From Trebouxia sp. TZW2008 (lineage: Eukaryota > Chlorophyta > Trebouxiophyceae > Trebouxiales > Trebouxiaceae), in the NCBI GenBank assembly GCA_002118135.1, contig BDIU01000256.1:64773-128772 (forward strand): a DNA stretch of 64,000 nt, given 5' to 3'. Both the position numbers and the translations under genes were made by a program. Positions within the stretch are counted from its first letter, which is position 1. Each line of letters opens with the position of its first letter. Under the pieces are notes generated by a model, which was given only the letters and a program-made list of their open reading frames with translations, was not told the origin of the DNA and made no database searches. Positions 23,016 through 34,500 of this stretch are shown one piece after another.

Positions 23016-25835
23016 ATGGAGGAGACTATCACGACCAGGCTGGCCCAGCTTTTGCGGTCTGTGGACATGGAAGTCACCACAGGCAAAAACAAGCCCCACC
23101 CGCGCATTTCTGCATTGCTGATCAACTGGACCAGTCAGCGCTTTTTGCTTGCCTGCAGAGAAGCAACTCCGCAAGACCCTGGAGCAAGAGCTGGACATGG
23201 ACCTGTCGGGTCACAAACAGCTGATCAGGGGCGAGGTAGGCTCGTTTGAGATGCGTGTTCTATCAATGCTGATTGGTTGAGCAAAGAGTTTGGTGCAGAT
23301 TGAGAAGTTCTTTGACAGCCAACAACAAGCAGAGGCTGGAAATGGTGAGCTTGATGTCAAGAACGAGGAGGATGCTGATTATGAGGAGGAGGAGGAGGAA
23401 GCGCAGGACGAACCAAAGTAGGTGTCTTCTGGACAGTGAAGCTGGTTCAGAAATCAATCACCAATCCCTTAAACTGGCAGCAGTGACTTGCAACACTTGT
23501 TTGATGGCACAGCGTTGCAGTATGTTCACTGAGCCAGCACAGTGCAAGGCAGTCTGCGCTGAAGTTCGCAAAACATCTCTGCACGCTTACTTGGTGATCT
23601 GAAGGTCAAGTCTCAAAACTGCACTGACGAGCAAGCTTTGGAAATTCACATCTGCATGTTTGTAGGGCAGGAAAGAAGCGAAAAGGTCGAGGCTTTGGCT
23701 CATCTATACTGTCAGAGCCTCTGGCAGCTTTCATGGGCACAGAAGCCGCACCCAGAAATGAGGTCAGTCATCCTTAGCCATCAGTCAGTCATGCAGTCAC
23801 ACATGCAATTAATCAATCACTTATTGCAACCCATGTGCACAGCACATTTGTCATGAGGCACCTCTGAGTTGCTTTGCGCAGTATGTACAGTTTTGGGCGC
23901 TTGCAACGCTGCTGTTAACAGCTGCTAATGAGCAGTATGACTGTGACAGTCAGAACAAACTGGCCTGGCAACACAGGACTTGTATCACTCACACCTAGCG
24001 TCTATGCCGAGAAAAGTCTGTGCCATTAGGCGTCATAACAGAAGCCTCTGTCTTTAAAGGCACCCCAGGATTGTGCCGACCTGCATGACATATTATTATC
24101 ATGTCATAAAGTGCTGGTTTTAGCTGCCAATGAGCAGTGTGACTTTGAAGCACAGAACAAGTCAGCCTGACAAAACAAGACTCGGACTACACACACTGAG
24201 CACCCGTGCTGAAATGTGTAAAAGGATGTCAATGTGAAGAGCAGTACAACAGGGTGCTTTGCCTGCAACAGGTGGTTAAGAGAATCTGGCAGCATATTAG
24301 AGAGTTCGGCCTGCAAGATCCCAACAATAAGCGCAAAATCATCCCAGATGAGGTTCTAGGGACATTCTTGACAGCGCCTGTGAACATGATGACCATGAAC
24401 AAGCAGCTCAGCAAGCACTGCTTTTCCAAAGGTATGTTCAACTTTTCTGTTATCATGACCTATCTTATTGGGAAGTTGTACAAATTTCTGTCTTGGCTAT
24501 GTGCGACTTCAACGCCTGAACCATTGCAGCATCAGCACATAGTGCAGCCTTCCAAGAAACATAACAAATCGTGATTAGCAGTTGCAGTGGCTATTGTGAT
24601 ATGCAGCCACGGTCCTGGCCCCATTGTCTGCACACCTTTGGGTGATGAAATAAGCCTGCTGTACAGCCTACAGAAACAGGGGAAGGAATACCTGCTACCT
24701 ACCTCGCGGTTGCGCAGGCACATGTGTCAAATCAATCAATCAGTTAATCAGCAGGCACCCAAACTTTAGGTTGCAGTGGTGTGCATGCAGACTGAGCTTG
24801 CACATGACTCCACATTATATGTAAGTTACCATACCTACATTGTGCGCTCATCTGTATAATGCCTACGTGTGTCACTCGTCAGGTATGAGTCCTTGATGTG
24901 CAGATAGATTCAATGCTGAAGAAGGGCATGACGATGACGCTGACTCAGACCGGGCCAGGGCTAAGCCAAAGCCTAGGGCAAAAAAGGTCAAACTTGATGC
25001 TGACGGCAATGAGAAAAAATCTCGTCCTCAGAAACCTGTCAGGTACAACAAGTGGCATGAAGAAGTGGGCTTGTGCTGATTGCAAAAGACACCTGGACTC
25101 TTTCGCTCACTAAGCATGCACTTTCAGAAGCAGAATGTTGACATTTATTCACTTTGATTCATCTTAAAAGTGGGCTAGGCAGGCTCAGCAGGCCCGACTA
25201 GGTACGTACAGAAGCAATCATTGACAATCAGTATCATTTGTGTGATGGCATGTGTACACTCACAATGCACAGTACTGTTGCATGCAGCTGGTTGCTCAAA
25301 ATTGACTCATGCATGCAGGACAACAGATGAGATGGCGAATTGGATAGGAGGGCAGGGCATCATGTCACGGCCCCAGATTACCTCATTTTTTTGGGCTTAC
25401 ATCAAGTCAGAAGGGCTGTTGGTAAGCATGTCACCTCACAATGCTGGCTAATACATCATTTACGTTGTTGTGTGCTTGCTGGAAAACATAGTTCTGTACA
25501 TGGGTTTTACAGACAGCACATAGTCATGGAAATCATGCATATCCTCTGCGCTTGCTCATGCTGCTGTTTCTTCTGCAGTCGCGCTCTGCAAGCATGTTCT
25601 GCATTGTGTGCGCCAAAGGTATATTACTGGGACGCTCGTGCTGTTGGAAGCATGTACTGATTGCGTGGGTTGCCATCAACCAGTAAGTGCCTGACAGTGT
25701 GATCGTGCTGTCATGCAGAATCCGAATGACAAGCGAGAAGTCCTTTGCAATGATGTGTTGAAGAATTTGACAGGAAAGGATAGGTTTCTTGCTTTTGGTG
25801 GTCAAAAGCATTTTGGGCACCATATTTTGAAGTAA
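23016..25835 (+). CDS. DEK_C plus two SWIB/MDM2-domain chromatin protein
   Basis: This is a probable nuclear chromatin or transcription factor. Eight exons close in phase to 292 aa: 23016-23082, 23159-23235, 23299-23417, 23666-23762, 24272-24431, 24904-25042, 25319-25421 and 25719-25835. Residues about 1-55 form a DEK_C domain (TEKQLRKTLEQELDMDLSGH, then IRGEIEKFFDS). An acidic linker and a KKRKGRGFG basic patch follow. The first SWIB domain is at about 103-172 (LSEPLAAFMG; VVKRIWQHIREFGLQDPNNK; HCF). A DDDADSDRARAKPKPRAKK linker follows, and the second SWIB domain ends the protein (SEGLLNPNDKREVLCNDVL ... GQKHFGHHILK). Plants have the same DEK_C-SWIB-SWIB arrangement. The first intron appears to begin with GC, not GT. 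It is the one multi-exon gene here with no duplicated exons. The gene is convergent with SecY. Confidence 0.92.
23925..24210 (+). repeat. Two-copy intronic duplication in the SWIB gene
   Basis: The stretch around 23925-24000 (AATGAGCAGTATGACTGTG, then a CAGAACAA...CTGGCAA core) recurs at about 24127-24200 with moderate divergence, both inside the intron before the exon at 24272. No coding role is seen. The piece at about 24006-24050 also resembles 14733-14775. Confidence 0.5.
25172..25212 (+). repeat. Dispersed CTAGGCAGGCTCAGCAGG element, copy 1
   Basis: A short imperfect palindrome-like motif with CTAG near both ends, found at five places in the window. This copy is in the SWIB gene intron before the exon at 25319. 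Confidence 0.6.
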
Positions 25836-26441
25836 CGCTGATCACCAATGGTATCATTTCTTTGACCTGTTTTGCTGAAATACTGACAGATTTGTTGTGA
25901 TTGGCTGGCACTGTTTCTGTTCAACTCGCATGACTGTACAGCGTTATGCTGTGTCATAGCATGCTGAACACCAACTCTTACCTGTCTGTTGACCAGTCAT
26001 TGCCTTGAGGCAAGCTTGCATACAGATGTTTTGCACTCTGTTCTGTCGTCTGATTACAGTTGTGTTACGTTGAATTTATCATCCCCTTTGCTTTGCATCA
26101 AAGTTGCACTTTGCCGTTGCATCAAGCTGCTAACACATTGACACAAGTAAAAACAAGTGCAGAGGATTTGGATACAGACTGTCAAGACTTCATGAAATGA
26201 TTCAAATTGGTGGCAGGCTTGTGCTGCCACACTCATGCAGCAGCTGCAAACTGCCAATCAACACTGGCTCGAAGGCACATTGCCTTCTAGTGACTGCTAG
26301 TAGTCGAAAATATGAACAACAGGTAAGGCTGTCCTTAGCATCAATCATTCAGGGTCAGGTCATGAAGCAGAACCTCCGCCACAGCTCTAGAAACGAAAAT
26401 GAAAGTTCACGCCATCTAGCATCATGCTGAGAGCCTCTGTT
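25836..26441. other. Intergenic, convergent SWIB and SecY genes
   Basis: No supported gene. It presumably contains the two 3' UTRs. Confidence 0.5.
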
Positions 26442-29400
26442 TTACAACTCATCATACAGCTGATCAATGTTCTTGTACTTCTGCATAGCTTGCTCAGCAC
26501 GAACTTTTCTAGCTGTGTCCGTTGCAACACCCACAAGAATCAGCACAGATGTTCCAGCAAAGCCCCTAAATGCTGTCAACCCAGTGAAAAGCTCCACAAG
26601 AGGTGGGGCAGCAGCTAGAGCACCCAAAAAGGCAGATCCCAGAATTGACATCCTTTGGAGCGTTCCAGAAATGTATGCTGATGTGGCCCTGCCAGGTCTA
26701 ATTGCTGGAATGGAGGCTCCTTGCTTCTTCAGCTGATCTGCCAAATCCTTGGGATCCAATTGCAGGAAGGTGTAATAGTAGTTGAAGGCAACGATGAGTG
26801 CAATGCTTGTCTGCAGGCACAACAAAAATTATTGAAGACAGTGCTGAGGGGCCACATGGCATTGGTCATGTTCAAATCTACATTTCTCTGGCCAGTTGAC
26901 CACAAAATGTGAAAACGTGAATTCTGATATATACATCTGCATGTGAGCGCATGACAACAGCCACACACTGTGCAACAGCAATGAAATGCTCTCAAAACCT
27001 GATGTTTGCTCAGGTGAAACTGCACTATGCACATAGCAGCACTGCAGCCATTGTTCTTCAGCAAGTGTAGACATGTTCAACAGACAAAGCACACTTACCC
27101 GTTATATCGTCTGTGATCAGTCTTAACATCAGTCTTAACAAGATCTTTCAAAGCATGCACTTGCATGGGTGCATAAAACCCACTTGCATTGACAATCTAG
27201 TACACAAAACAATCTGCATCTGTGATGAGTCTTGACAAAATCTTTGGTTAGGACGCACTTGCATGGGTGCATGACACAACAGATGGCTTTGACAATCAGG
27301 TACACAATACAGTCTACACCAAAGCATTGTATCTCTAAAAACCTGAGTTTGCCTTGCCAGCTGATGCTTAACTATATGAAAATTGCTAAAGGCTTGTAGA
27401 AAGGTAGGGTAGCCCACTGTGAGTGAGCAACATGGCAATCTTCTCAATGACTTTGTCACAAGCATGCGCTTGCATGGGTGCACATCGCTTGCATTGGCAA
27501 TCAAATCTTCAACACAACCAGCAGCTGAGCACTGCGTCAAACTCCAAAGCATTGCGTTTCAGATTTTACAAGCAGGCAGAGCAGCCCATTGGAGTTGAGA
27601 AGGATGGGAATCAGAAGATTATCCCAGTCTGCAGCGTGGACTGGGATATTCTGACAGATTATACGGCCTGTGTTATAGGACTTACTGGCAGGTAGAGGGG
27701 CCCAGTGGAACTGAGGAGTACGGCAAATCGCTCCAGTTGGGCAAACTTGAGGTACCTTGCTGCAGCTGTAGGCAGCGCTAGTATGGATGATGAAAAGATA
27801 ACAGGCATCACTCCTGTGGCATTGACCTGCATCAAATTCATCATCAATCAGACACCATGTGGAGCACCGTTTACATTCTGTGTACTGGTTCTGCAAGTGA
27901 CGAGAAAGATGATAGGCAATCCCTCCTGTGGCGTCGACTTGCATCAAATCAAGTGTTTGAGGGCAATTTGTTGCTTTCATATGCACCCTAGCAGCGCCAA
28001 CAATGCATGAGACGATGAGAAGCATCACTGCTATAGCATTGACCTGCTTAAAGTGCATCCCCAGAAGCCAAACATGACCAAGTAAGCTCTGCACTGCTGT
28101 ACCAGAGTCGTACAATGTGAAAGTCAGTAAGAAGAGAGCTCAAAACCGGCAAATACACTCTACAAAGCAAGTTGCTCTGCCACACTCTGACCGGATCGCA
28201 CTGTAGAGGAATGAGAGAACATAGAGCTCAATGCTGGCATAAGTATTGACTGTCAGGTGGCACTTCCACAATGTAGGAAAGTCAGAAAGGCAAAAATATG
28301 GTGCTGGCAAGCAAATTTAGAAATAGCTCTGCCTAGACAGCGTGAAAATTGTGCTGCGTGAAGCGTAGCTTGTGGATATCGTGCACTCTGGCTCTTGAGC
28401 ATTGTTTGTGTTGCAAGGTAGAAGTACTTTAGAAGAGTCACAAGGTAGAAGAATCAGGAAGGAGAGAGCTGACTAACAGCACATACCTTGAAAGGCAAGT
28501 AGCTTTGCCTGGACAGCCTTGGGTTCCTGTAGCGCAAAGCGTAGTTCATATGGATCTTGCGCTCAGCCTCTTGGTTGTGTGTGTTGCAAGGCATACAATT
28601 CTGCTGAGCTGTAAAAGACTCACAGTGTAGAAGAGTCAGAGAGGAGGAAGCTGTCTGACAGCATGTACCTTGAAAGGCATGTAGCTTTGCCTAGACAGCC
28701 TAGAGTTCCAGTGGCGCGAGGCATGGTCGATGAGGGCTCTGCGCTCTGCCTCTTGAGCATTTGTAGGCACGTGTATGCATGATGAAAGGCAAAAAGAAGA
28801 AAGATTCACGCTTGAGAAACATCAGAGAGGGGAGAGCTGACTAACAGCCCATACCTTGAAAGGCAAGTAGCTTTGCCTAGACAGTTTTGAATTTCTGTAG
28901 CGCGAAGCGTAGTTCATGGGAATCTTTCGCTCTGCCTCTTGGACATACACAATGCCAAGGGTGGTCAGGAAGAAGGATGCGCCATAGATCAGCAGGCTGA
29001 TCTTGTCCTTGTCAGCTGCTTGGGTGATGGCAGATCCCACTGAGTTTGGAAGAGACGAGGCGATGTTGGCAAAGATGAGCACTGAGGTGCCGTTGCCCAG
29101 CTTCAACTCTGAGATCTTGTCTGAAATCTGCAGCACACAGAAAGGATTTGAGTGCAGTTGACCAGATATGTGTGCTGCTTGTCGGCTGCTTGAGTGATGG
29201 CCGAACCCACTGAGTGTAGCAGGGCTGAGATGATAGCGGCAAAGATGAGCACTGAGGTGCCGTTGCCTAGCTTCAGCTCTGAGATCTTATCTGACTTCTG
29301 CAGCACAGAAAGGGAGTCAGTCTACACAGTCCATGCTATCACTGTTTGCTTTCATGAATAGAACCCCTGTTGGGTCACTTTCACACAAATGTACACATTG

Positions 29401-32400
29401 CTGGCAAACTGCACGCACAAAGAACAGGCGCCAGCTGTCAGCGTAAGGGGAAGCCACTCTGGGTTCAAGTCTTTGACATAGGGTCTGACGTAGATCAGCT
29501 GTCTGACTGACATTACAAGGTAAAGGACATATGTACACAGTGTACACATATGGAGTGTACATGTGCATGTACCAACATTTCAGGTAGTTCTGTATCAAAC
29601 TCACAAAAATTAGGACCATGGCACCAGCTGTCAGCATGAGAAAGCTGGTCAGAAGTTTCTCTGGGTTGAAGACATAGGGTCTGATGTAGGTCAGCTGTCC
29701 AATTGACTGTACAACGGCAAAGATCATATAGACACAGTGCATACACAGTGTATACATGTGCATGCACCAACATTGAAGACAGTTTGAAGCTGAACTCACA
29801 AAGAATAGTACCATGGCGCCAGCTGTCAGTGTAAGGGAGCTGGTCGGAAGCCACTCAGGGTTGAAATCTCTGATGTGAGGTCTGATGTAGGTCAGCTGTC
29901 CGACTGACTGTGCGTCAGCAAAGGCCATACATGCATAGTACAACATGTGCATGCACAAAGATTTCAGGCAGTTTGAAGCTGAACTCACAAAGATCAGAAC
30001 CATGGCGCCAGCTGTCAGTGTGAGGGAGCTAGTCAGAAGCCACTCTGGGTTGAAGTCCTTGACATAGGGTCTGATATAGGTTAGCTGTCCGACTGACTGT
30101 GCGATGGCAAAAGCCAGGGCTGCGCCCTTTTGGTACAGCTGAAATCTGGCCCTGCCCTGTGGCCCTTCCTCACGTGATAGCTTCTTCAGTTGGGGAAAAC
30201 TCGTGGCCAGCAGTTGAATGATGATGGAGGCATTGATGTAGGGCACTATGCCTGCAGGGCAGTAGTAAAAGCCCTTTAGTCATCAACATCAGAAAAAGAA
30301 GAATGCCAGGACTGCACATTTCTGGTACAGCTATGTTCTAATCCTGCCCTGCAGCCCTTGCTCATGTGATAGCTTCTTCAGTTGGAAGACTGGTGGCCAG
30401 AGTTGGGTGATGGCGGAGGCGTTGATATAGGGGACTATGCCTGCAGGGCACTTGTGCACAGCCCTTTAGTCATCAACATCAAAAGAAGAAGAATGCCAGG
30501 GCTGCACATTTTTGGAGCAGCTGAAATCTGGCCCTGCCCTGCGGCCCTTCTTCACGTGATAGCTTCTTCAGTTGTTGAAAACTGGTGGCCAGCAGTTGGA
30601 TAATGATGGAGGCGTTAATATAGGGCACTATGCCTGCAGGGCAATTGCATACAGCCCTTCATTTATGCTTCCAAGAAGAATAACGCCAAGAAGGCCAGGG
30701 CTGCACATTCTGGTCTAGCTGAAATCTGGCTCTGTCCTGTAGCCTTTCCTCATGTGACAGCTTCTTCAGTTGAGGAAAACTGGTGGCCAGCAGTGGAATG
30801 ATGATGAAGGCGTTGATATAGGGAACTATGCCTGCAGGGCACTTGTGCACAGAGTTTGAATGGGAACACCAGAACAGGCCTGAGCCAACAAATAGATTTC
30901 AGCCAGTACGCTGACAGAGACAATCTTGCCAGCGCTGCATGAAGAAGAGAAGGGGTCAAACCAGCTGCAGCTGTAGAATGCTGCGAGCGTCGTCAAGCAG
31001 ACATGGACCGAGACAGCATTGCTGTGTGGAGGACTGGATTGCCACATCTGGAACACATCAAGACTGGTGACACTGTCGCAGGCAGCTTGTCCCAATGAGC
31101 TATACTACGTAAATTCATATCAAGGCGACAGGACTCTAAAGATTGAGCACTGGACTCCCTAGGGCGCTGCTGATCTCCCAGAAGATCCTACTAGAGCTGG
31201 GCAACAACAGAAACTTACCCAACCCACCACTGAACGGGGCCCAATCAAGTCTTGCTCTACTTGAATGGGAATGCATGAGCAGTCATGACATATATACAAT
31301 ACATGGCTGTACAAGTTGACCCAGAGGAAAAAACAAAGCATTCTGTGTACTTCGTGTCAGAAGCCTACCTAGGGAGAAGACTCCAACTTTAGATATGGAC
31401 CCGCCTGATAGGGCGTCAATATAGCCTAGGAGGCCTCCTGACTGTATGCTCTGCTCAAATCTGGTGACATCAACCCCAGGCAAGCGGATGTACACACCCA
31501 GCCTGGTCAATGCCACCAGAGCCTGCATGACACGCACGCATCATCTCACAGCACAGGAGGTGAAGTGCGAACAAACCTGCAACCCCCCATCATGAAAGAA
31601 CAAGATGGGTATTTTGCACAATACGACATTCCAGCTAGGCAGCAGCAGCTGCCACTAGACATGCTGGAAAGTGGTACAAACATTGTGATCATGGTCGTGG
31701 AACCTCATTAGCAAGCATGCACAATGTGACACTTGAGCAGCAGTTGTAACTGTCAGCACAATTTCTGAATACTGGTGCAAAATTTGTGATCATGGCCATG
31801 GAACCTTACTAGCGTGCATGTAAACCGTGTTGATCACAATGATAACCAGCATGTTGGCTAAAATTTTTTGATGAGGTTTTTATTGAGAGCAATCATGCCA
31901 ATGATGATAATGATACAATGATGATGATGATAGCTACAGTTGTCTCTCTTTGTGACAACACTCACAATAAAGACAGTCTTGATGTAAGGCAATTTGGAAC
32001 CAACCACTGCATTCTGACTGCAGTGGTCTCACTGAACAAGATCAATTTCTTACAAGGACAAATTATTTGGATATCAAAGCAGCCATTACAAGGGATGTCA
32101 TGCTTACCAGCATGATGGCTAGCTTCTTTGGTAGATCCCCTTTGAGAAAGGCTTGAAAGTCAAACTTCTCTTCCTGCTGTGAGCTTGCAGGTGTGCGTAT
32201 GCCCGAGTCTGCCTGCACAAGATGAGTGCAGATCTTTGCATTAAGAGTGAACGGAAAGCAATGCATTGGGGATTGATCATGCCTGCAGTCTGCCTGCACA
32301 AGATGAACACAGGTCTTTGCACTAAGCGTGAAAGGAAAGCAATGCCTAGGGATTCAGCATGCCTGCGGTCTGCCTGCACAAGATGAAGGCAGATTTCTGC

Positions 32401-33278
32401 ACTCAGAATGAAAGGAAAGCAATGCCTAGGGAGTCAGCTTGCCTGGTGTCTGCATGCAAAGGATCAGCACAAATTTTTGCACTGCAAGTGGAGGAAAGGG
32501 ATGAATAGGGTGTGTACATGCGTGAGTCTGTCTGCAGAGGACCAGTGCAAAATTTTGTGAAGTACAGCAATGTACAGGGAGCTTACATGCGTGAGTCTGA
32601 CTGCAGATGAGCAGAGCAATCATTTGCATTGCTAGTGAAGGAAAACAATGAACAGGCAGTGCATATGAGTGCGTCTGCCTGCAGAGGACCAGAACGGTCA
32701 TTTGCACCTGAAATTGCAAGACAAGAACCAACAGAAGGGAAGATGCACATCTGAACAGTCTAGTGCAATCTGAGTTCATACCGCAAAATGCTGAGGGCTC
32801 AGATCCAGCGGATCCCAGGGCTGCCACTGATCTGGTGTAAGCTCAAGGCCATAGCGCCGATTCCATACATCATCATCCTCAACTGCAGGTGAATGCTTGT
32901 TTAATTTGCATGCACAGCTTCACTGATCACAGTGAGCGCTGACTTCTTAGTGCATCAGCGCTTACCTGTTACAGACGCCCCGCGTCTGGGGCCGAGCCAC
33001 TGGCCTGGAGGATTGATTGCAACACTGGAAGCTTGTACAACTACAGAGCTTCTGCCGCTACTGCTAGCTTGATAACCTGGATGGATGTTGACAAAAAGAG
33101 GTAAGGCCATGAATGTGAGACTTGACAACGCGTAATGGTCGCTGGATTCACAAGGCGCACCTGAAGCTAATCTCTGCGCGTGCAACGTGCTTCGAGACAA
33201 ACCGGACAGCATTCTCGGCTTGACATGCAAGCTGCAGGCGTTCACCGGCAGTGGGTGGCTCTGCATTGCCAAGCTCAT
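26442..33278 (-). CDS. SCY1: Plastid SecY, central subunit of the thylakoid Sec translocase
   Basis: SecY forms the channel that passes unfolded proteins across (or into) the thylakoid membrane with SecE and stromal SecA. Eight exons close in phase to 572 aa: 32966-33278, 32782-32882, 32108-32212, 31369-31522, 29989-30251, 28855-29127, 27686-27826 and 26442-26810. The N-terminus is S/R/A-rich (transit peptide). Conserved blocks in order are GIVPYINASIIIQLLA, AIAQSVGQLTYIRPYVKDF, ISELKLGNGTSVLIF, GIVYVQEAERKIPMNYA, GVMPVIFSSSILALP, NYYYTFLQLDPKDLADQLKK, QGASIPAIRPG and LTAFRGFAGTSVLILVGVAT. These match plant cpSecY closely. Whether it is SCY1 or the envelope paralogue SCY2 cannot be decided here; SCY1 is the default. 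Several exons have decayed tandem neighbours, listed separately. Confidence 0.95.
27890..28065 (-). repeat. Two decayed copies of the SecY exon 7 acceptor region
   Basis: The acceptor-side segment of exon 7 (VNATGVMPVIF start at 27826, with upstream intron) recurs at about 27903-27955 (giving VDATGGIAYHLS) and about 28012-28058. Both lie 5' of the real exon in transcript order and neither continues as SecY. Confidence 0.65.
28300..28770 (-). repeat. Three decayed copies of the SecY exon 6 donor region
   Basis: The end of exon 6 (AERKIPMNYASRYRNSKLSR then SYLPFK|GT at 28855) recurs at about 28670-28765, 28490-28590 and, most diverged, 28300-28400, with the intron around it. Spacing is about 180 bp. 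Splice donors remain (ACCTTGAAAGGCA on plus). Reading frames are damaged by small indels. Confidence 0.75.
29155..29305 (-). repeat. Extra copy of the SecY exon 6 start, still open
   Basis: Upstream of exon 6 in transcript order there is a second copy of its first third, reading KSDKISELKLGNGTSVLIFA, then AIISALLHSVGSAITQ, in an open frame with an acceptor-like CTGCAG. The true exon reads ISDKISELKLGNGTSVLIFA then NIASSLPNSVGSAITQ. It could be an alternative exon start if joined correctly, but it lacks the rest of the exon. Confidence 0.7.
29317..29988 (-). repeat. Three further copies of the SecY exon 5 3' half, in one open frame
   Basis: The block QSVGQLTYIRPYVKDFNPEW followed by SSLTLTAGAMVLIF|GT occurs in the true exon (ending 29989) and again at about 29800-29910, 29590-29720 and, degraded, 29400-29520. 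The intron-like linkers between copies stay in frame, so one uninterrupted 309-codon frame covers the exon and its copies. Each copy ends in a good donor (TTTGTGAG). Confidence 0.85.
30310..30845 (-). repeat. Three extra copies of the SecY exon 5 5' half
   Basis: The acceptor side of exon 5 (GIVPYINASIIIQLLATSFP, then QLKKLS) recurs at about 30345-30455, 30530-30640 and 30740-30840. The last keeps the frame (PYINAFIIIPLLATSFP, then QLKKLSHEE). All lie 5' of the true exon in the transcript. Confidence 0.8.
31935..32060 (+). repeat. Dispersed TGCATTCTGACTGCAGTGG element in SecY intron
   Basis: About 120 bp here match the units of the 41.58-42.48 kb array and the copy at 45.71-45.87 kb. Shared parts are a GATGTAAGG segment, CACTGCATTCTGACTGCAGT and a following AAGATCAATT-like stretch. 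The left end (GTTGTCTCTCTTTGTGACAA) is close to the reverse complement of the right end seen at 45.83 kb, hinting at terminal inverted repeats. Confidence 0.55.
32200..32720 (-). repeat. Tandem array (about 80 bp, 6-7 copies) at the SecY exon 3 acceptor
   Basis: The segment GTCTGCCTGCACAAGATGA and its flank (with GAAAGCAATG) repeats near 32206, 32288, 32370, 32452, 32530, 32598 and 32672. The first overlaps the real exon 3 acceptor at 32212, so the array is made of the exon start plus the preceding intron. Copies further from the exon are increasingly diverged. Confidence 0.8.
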
Positions 33279-34500
33279 CCTGCTGCGTTTCCGACACCAG
33301 ACTCCGTGGGTGCCGCAGCGACGCGGCGATCACGCCGAAGCTTGCGCTGAGTCTGTCCGGTTTGCGCTTGTTCTGCAGACCTATCGACATGAGTCATCGC
33401 CAAAGCTCGCGCATGTCGTAGCCACCAACCCTTCCTTACCCCTGCAAGATTTTAGGGCTCCCCTGCCTGCCAGCGTGTATTGCATGCATGTGGCAGTACA
33501 CTGCATCTGGTCAGTCAGCTGCTGGAAGAAAGGCAACATCATGCAGCAGTCGATTATTGACTGCCATCGACCATTGTTGAAAGAAAACTTGTAGGGTCAG
33601 CTCAGCATGGCACACTCTAAACGAACATGCATGCATCACATCGGTTACAGCATGGTGTGATTAAGAAATTCCAACGCTACCCACATTCACCTCAATCAAT
33701 AGTTGCTCAATCTATAGAGTTTTAGAGATTTAGTAGCTACTAACATTGCCACAATGTTGTTACTACGGTAGAAACGCTGTCTACGCTCCACTTCTTGATG
33801 CCGCTGATAGAAATGAAGTCAGTCCGCAGTAAAACATTGTCAGAACACCCTCGCAAACTGCAAAATGTCGGTGCAAGCTTGCAACTCTGCATCAGATACA
33901 GTATCAATGCAAGTAGCTGTACATGTGCATATCATCACATGCATGAGATGTGATGATATCTCACACATGTCATATACAGCACACTCCGATATCCCTCAGG
34001 TGGCACATTACACACATACTTATTGCTTGTGCTGCATCTGCTTATTTCAGACAAGTTGTGCACATGTGTCTTGATCATATTGGCATAACATTTCAAGATG
34101 CGCCTGCTTCCTTCTGGAGTCTACATAAGATTCAGATGCGCAGTGTTACAGAGCCCATTATGGGATGCAAGGCATCGCTAGCTCAATAAGGATTTGCTGG
34201 ATCCTCAACGTGCTGCATTCAGGCTGACTTTGACACCACCATTCTATGCACTTCCCATGGTTCAAAAGTGAGCGCCAGTCTTATCCACAAGCTGTCTCGG
34301 CATGTCACCAGCACCTTCTTGTGACGATGCACCAGCAGGTGCAAAATTTCATTCCTCAGCATGAGCCTCTCTGTCACCAGCGGTTTGTCCTGACAAATAT
34401 TCTGCCTCCCGTCTGTGGCAATGCATTTACATGCTGCTGCTGGGTGTCAAAGTGTTCTCGTACTTCTGAGCTGCCGTGACTCCTCATCTGATGTACAGCT
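33279..34500. other. Intergenic; SecY promoter side and P450 3' side
   Basis: The first 300 bp continue the GC-rich 5' zone of SecY. At about 34340-34480 there is a decayed copy of the P450 terminal exon (the stretch CTGGGTGTCAAAGT...TCGTACTTCTG), just downstream of the real one. No other gene is supported. Confidence 0.55.
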
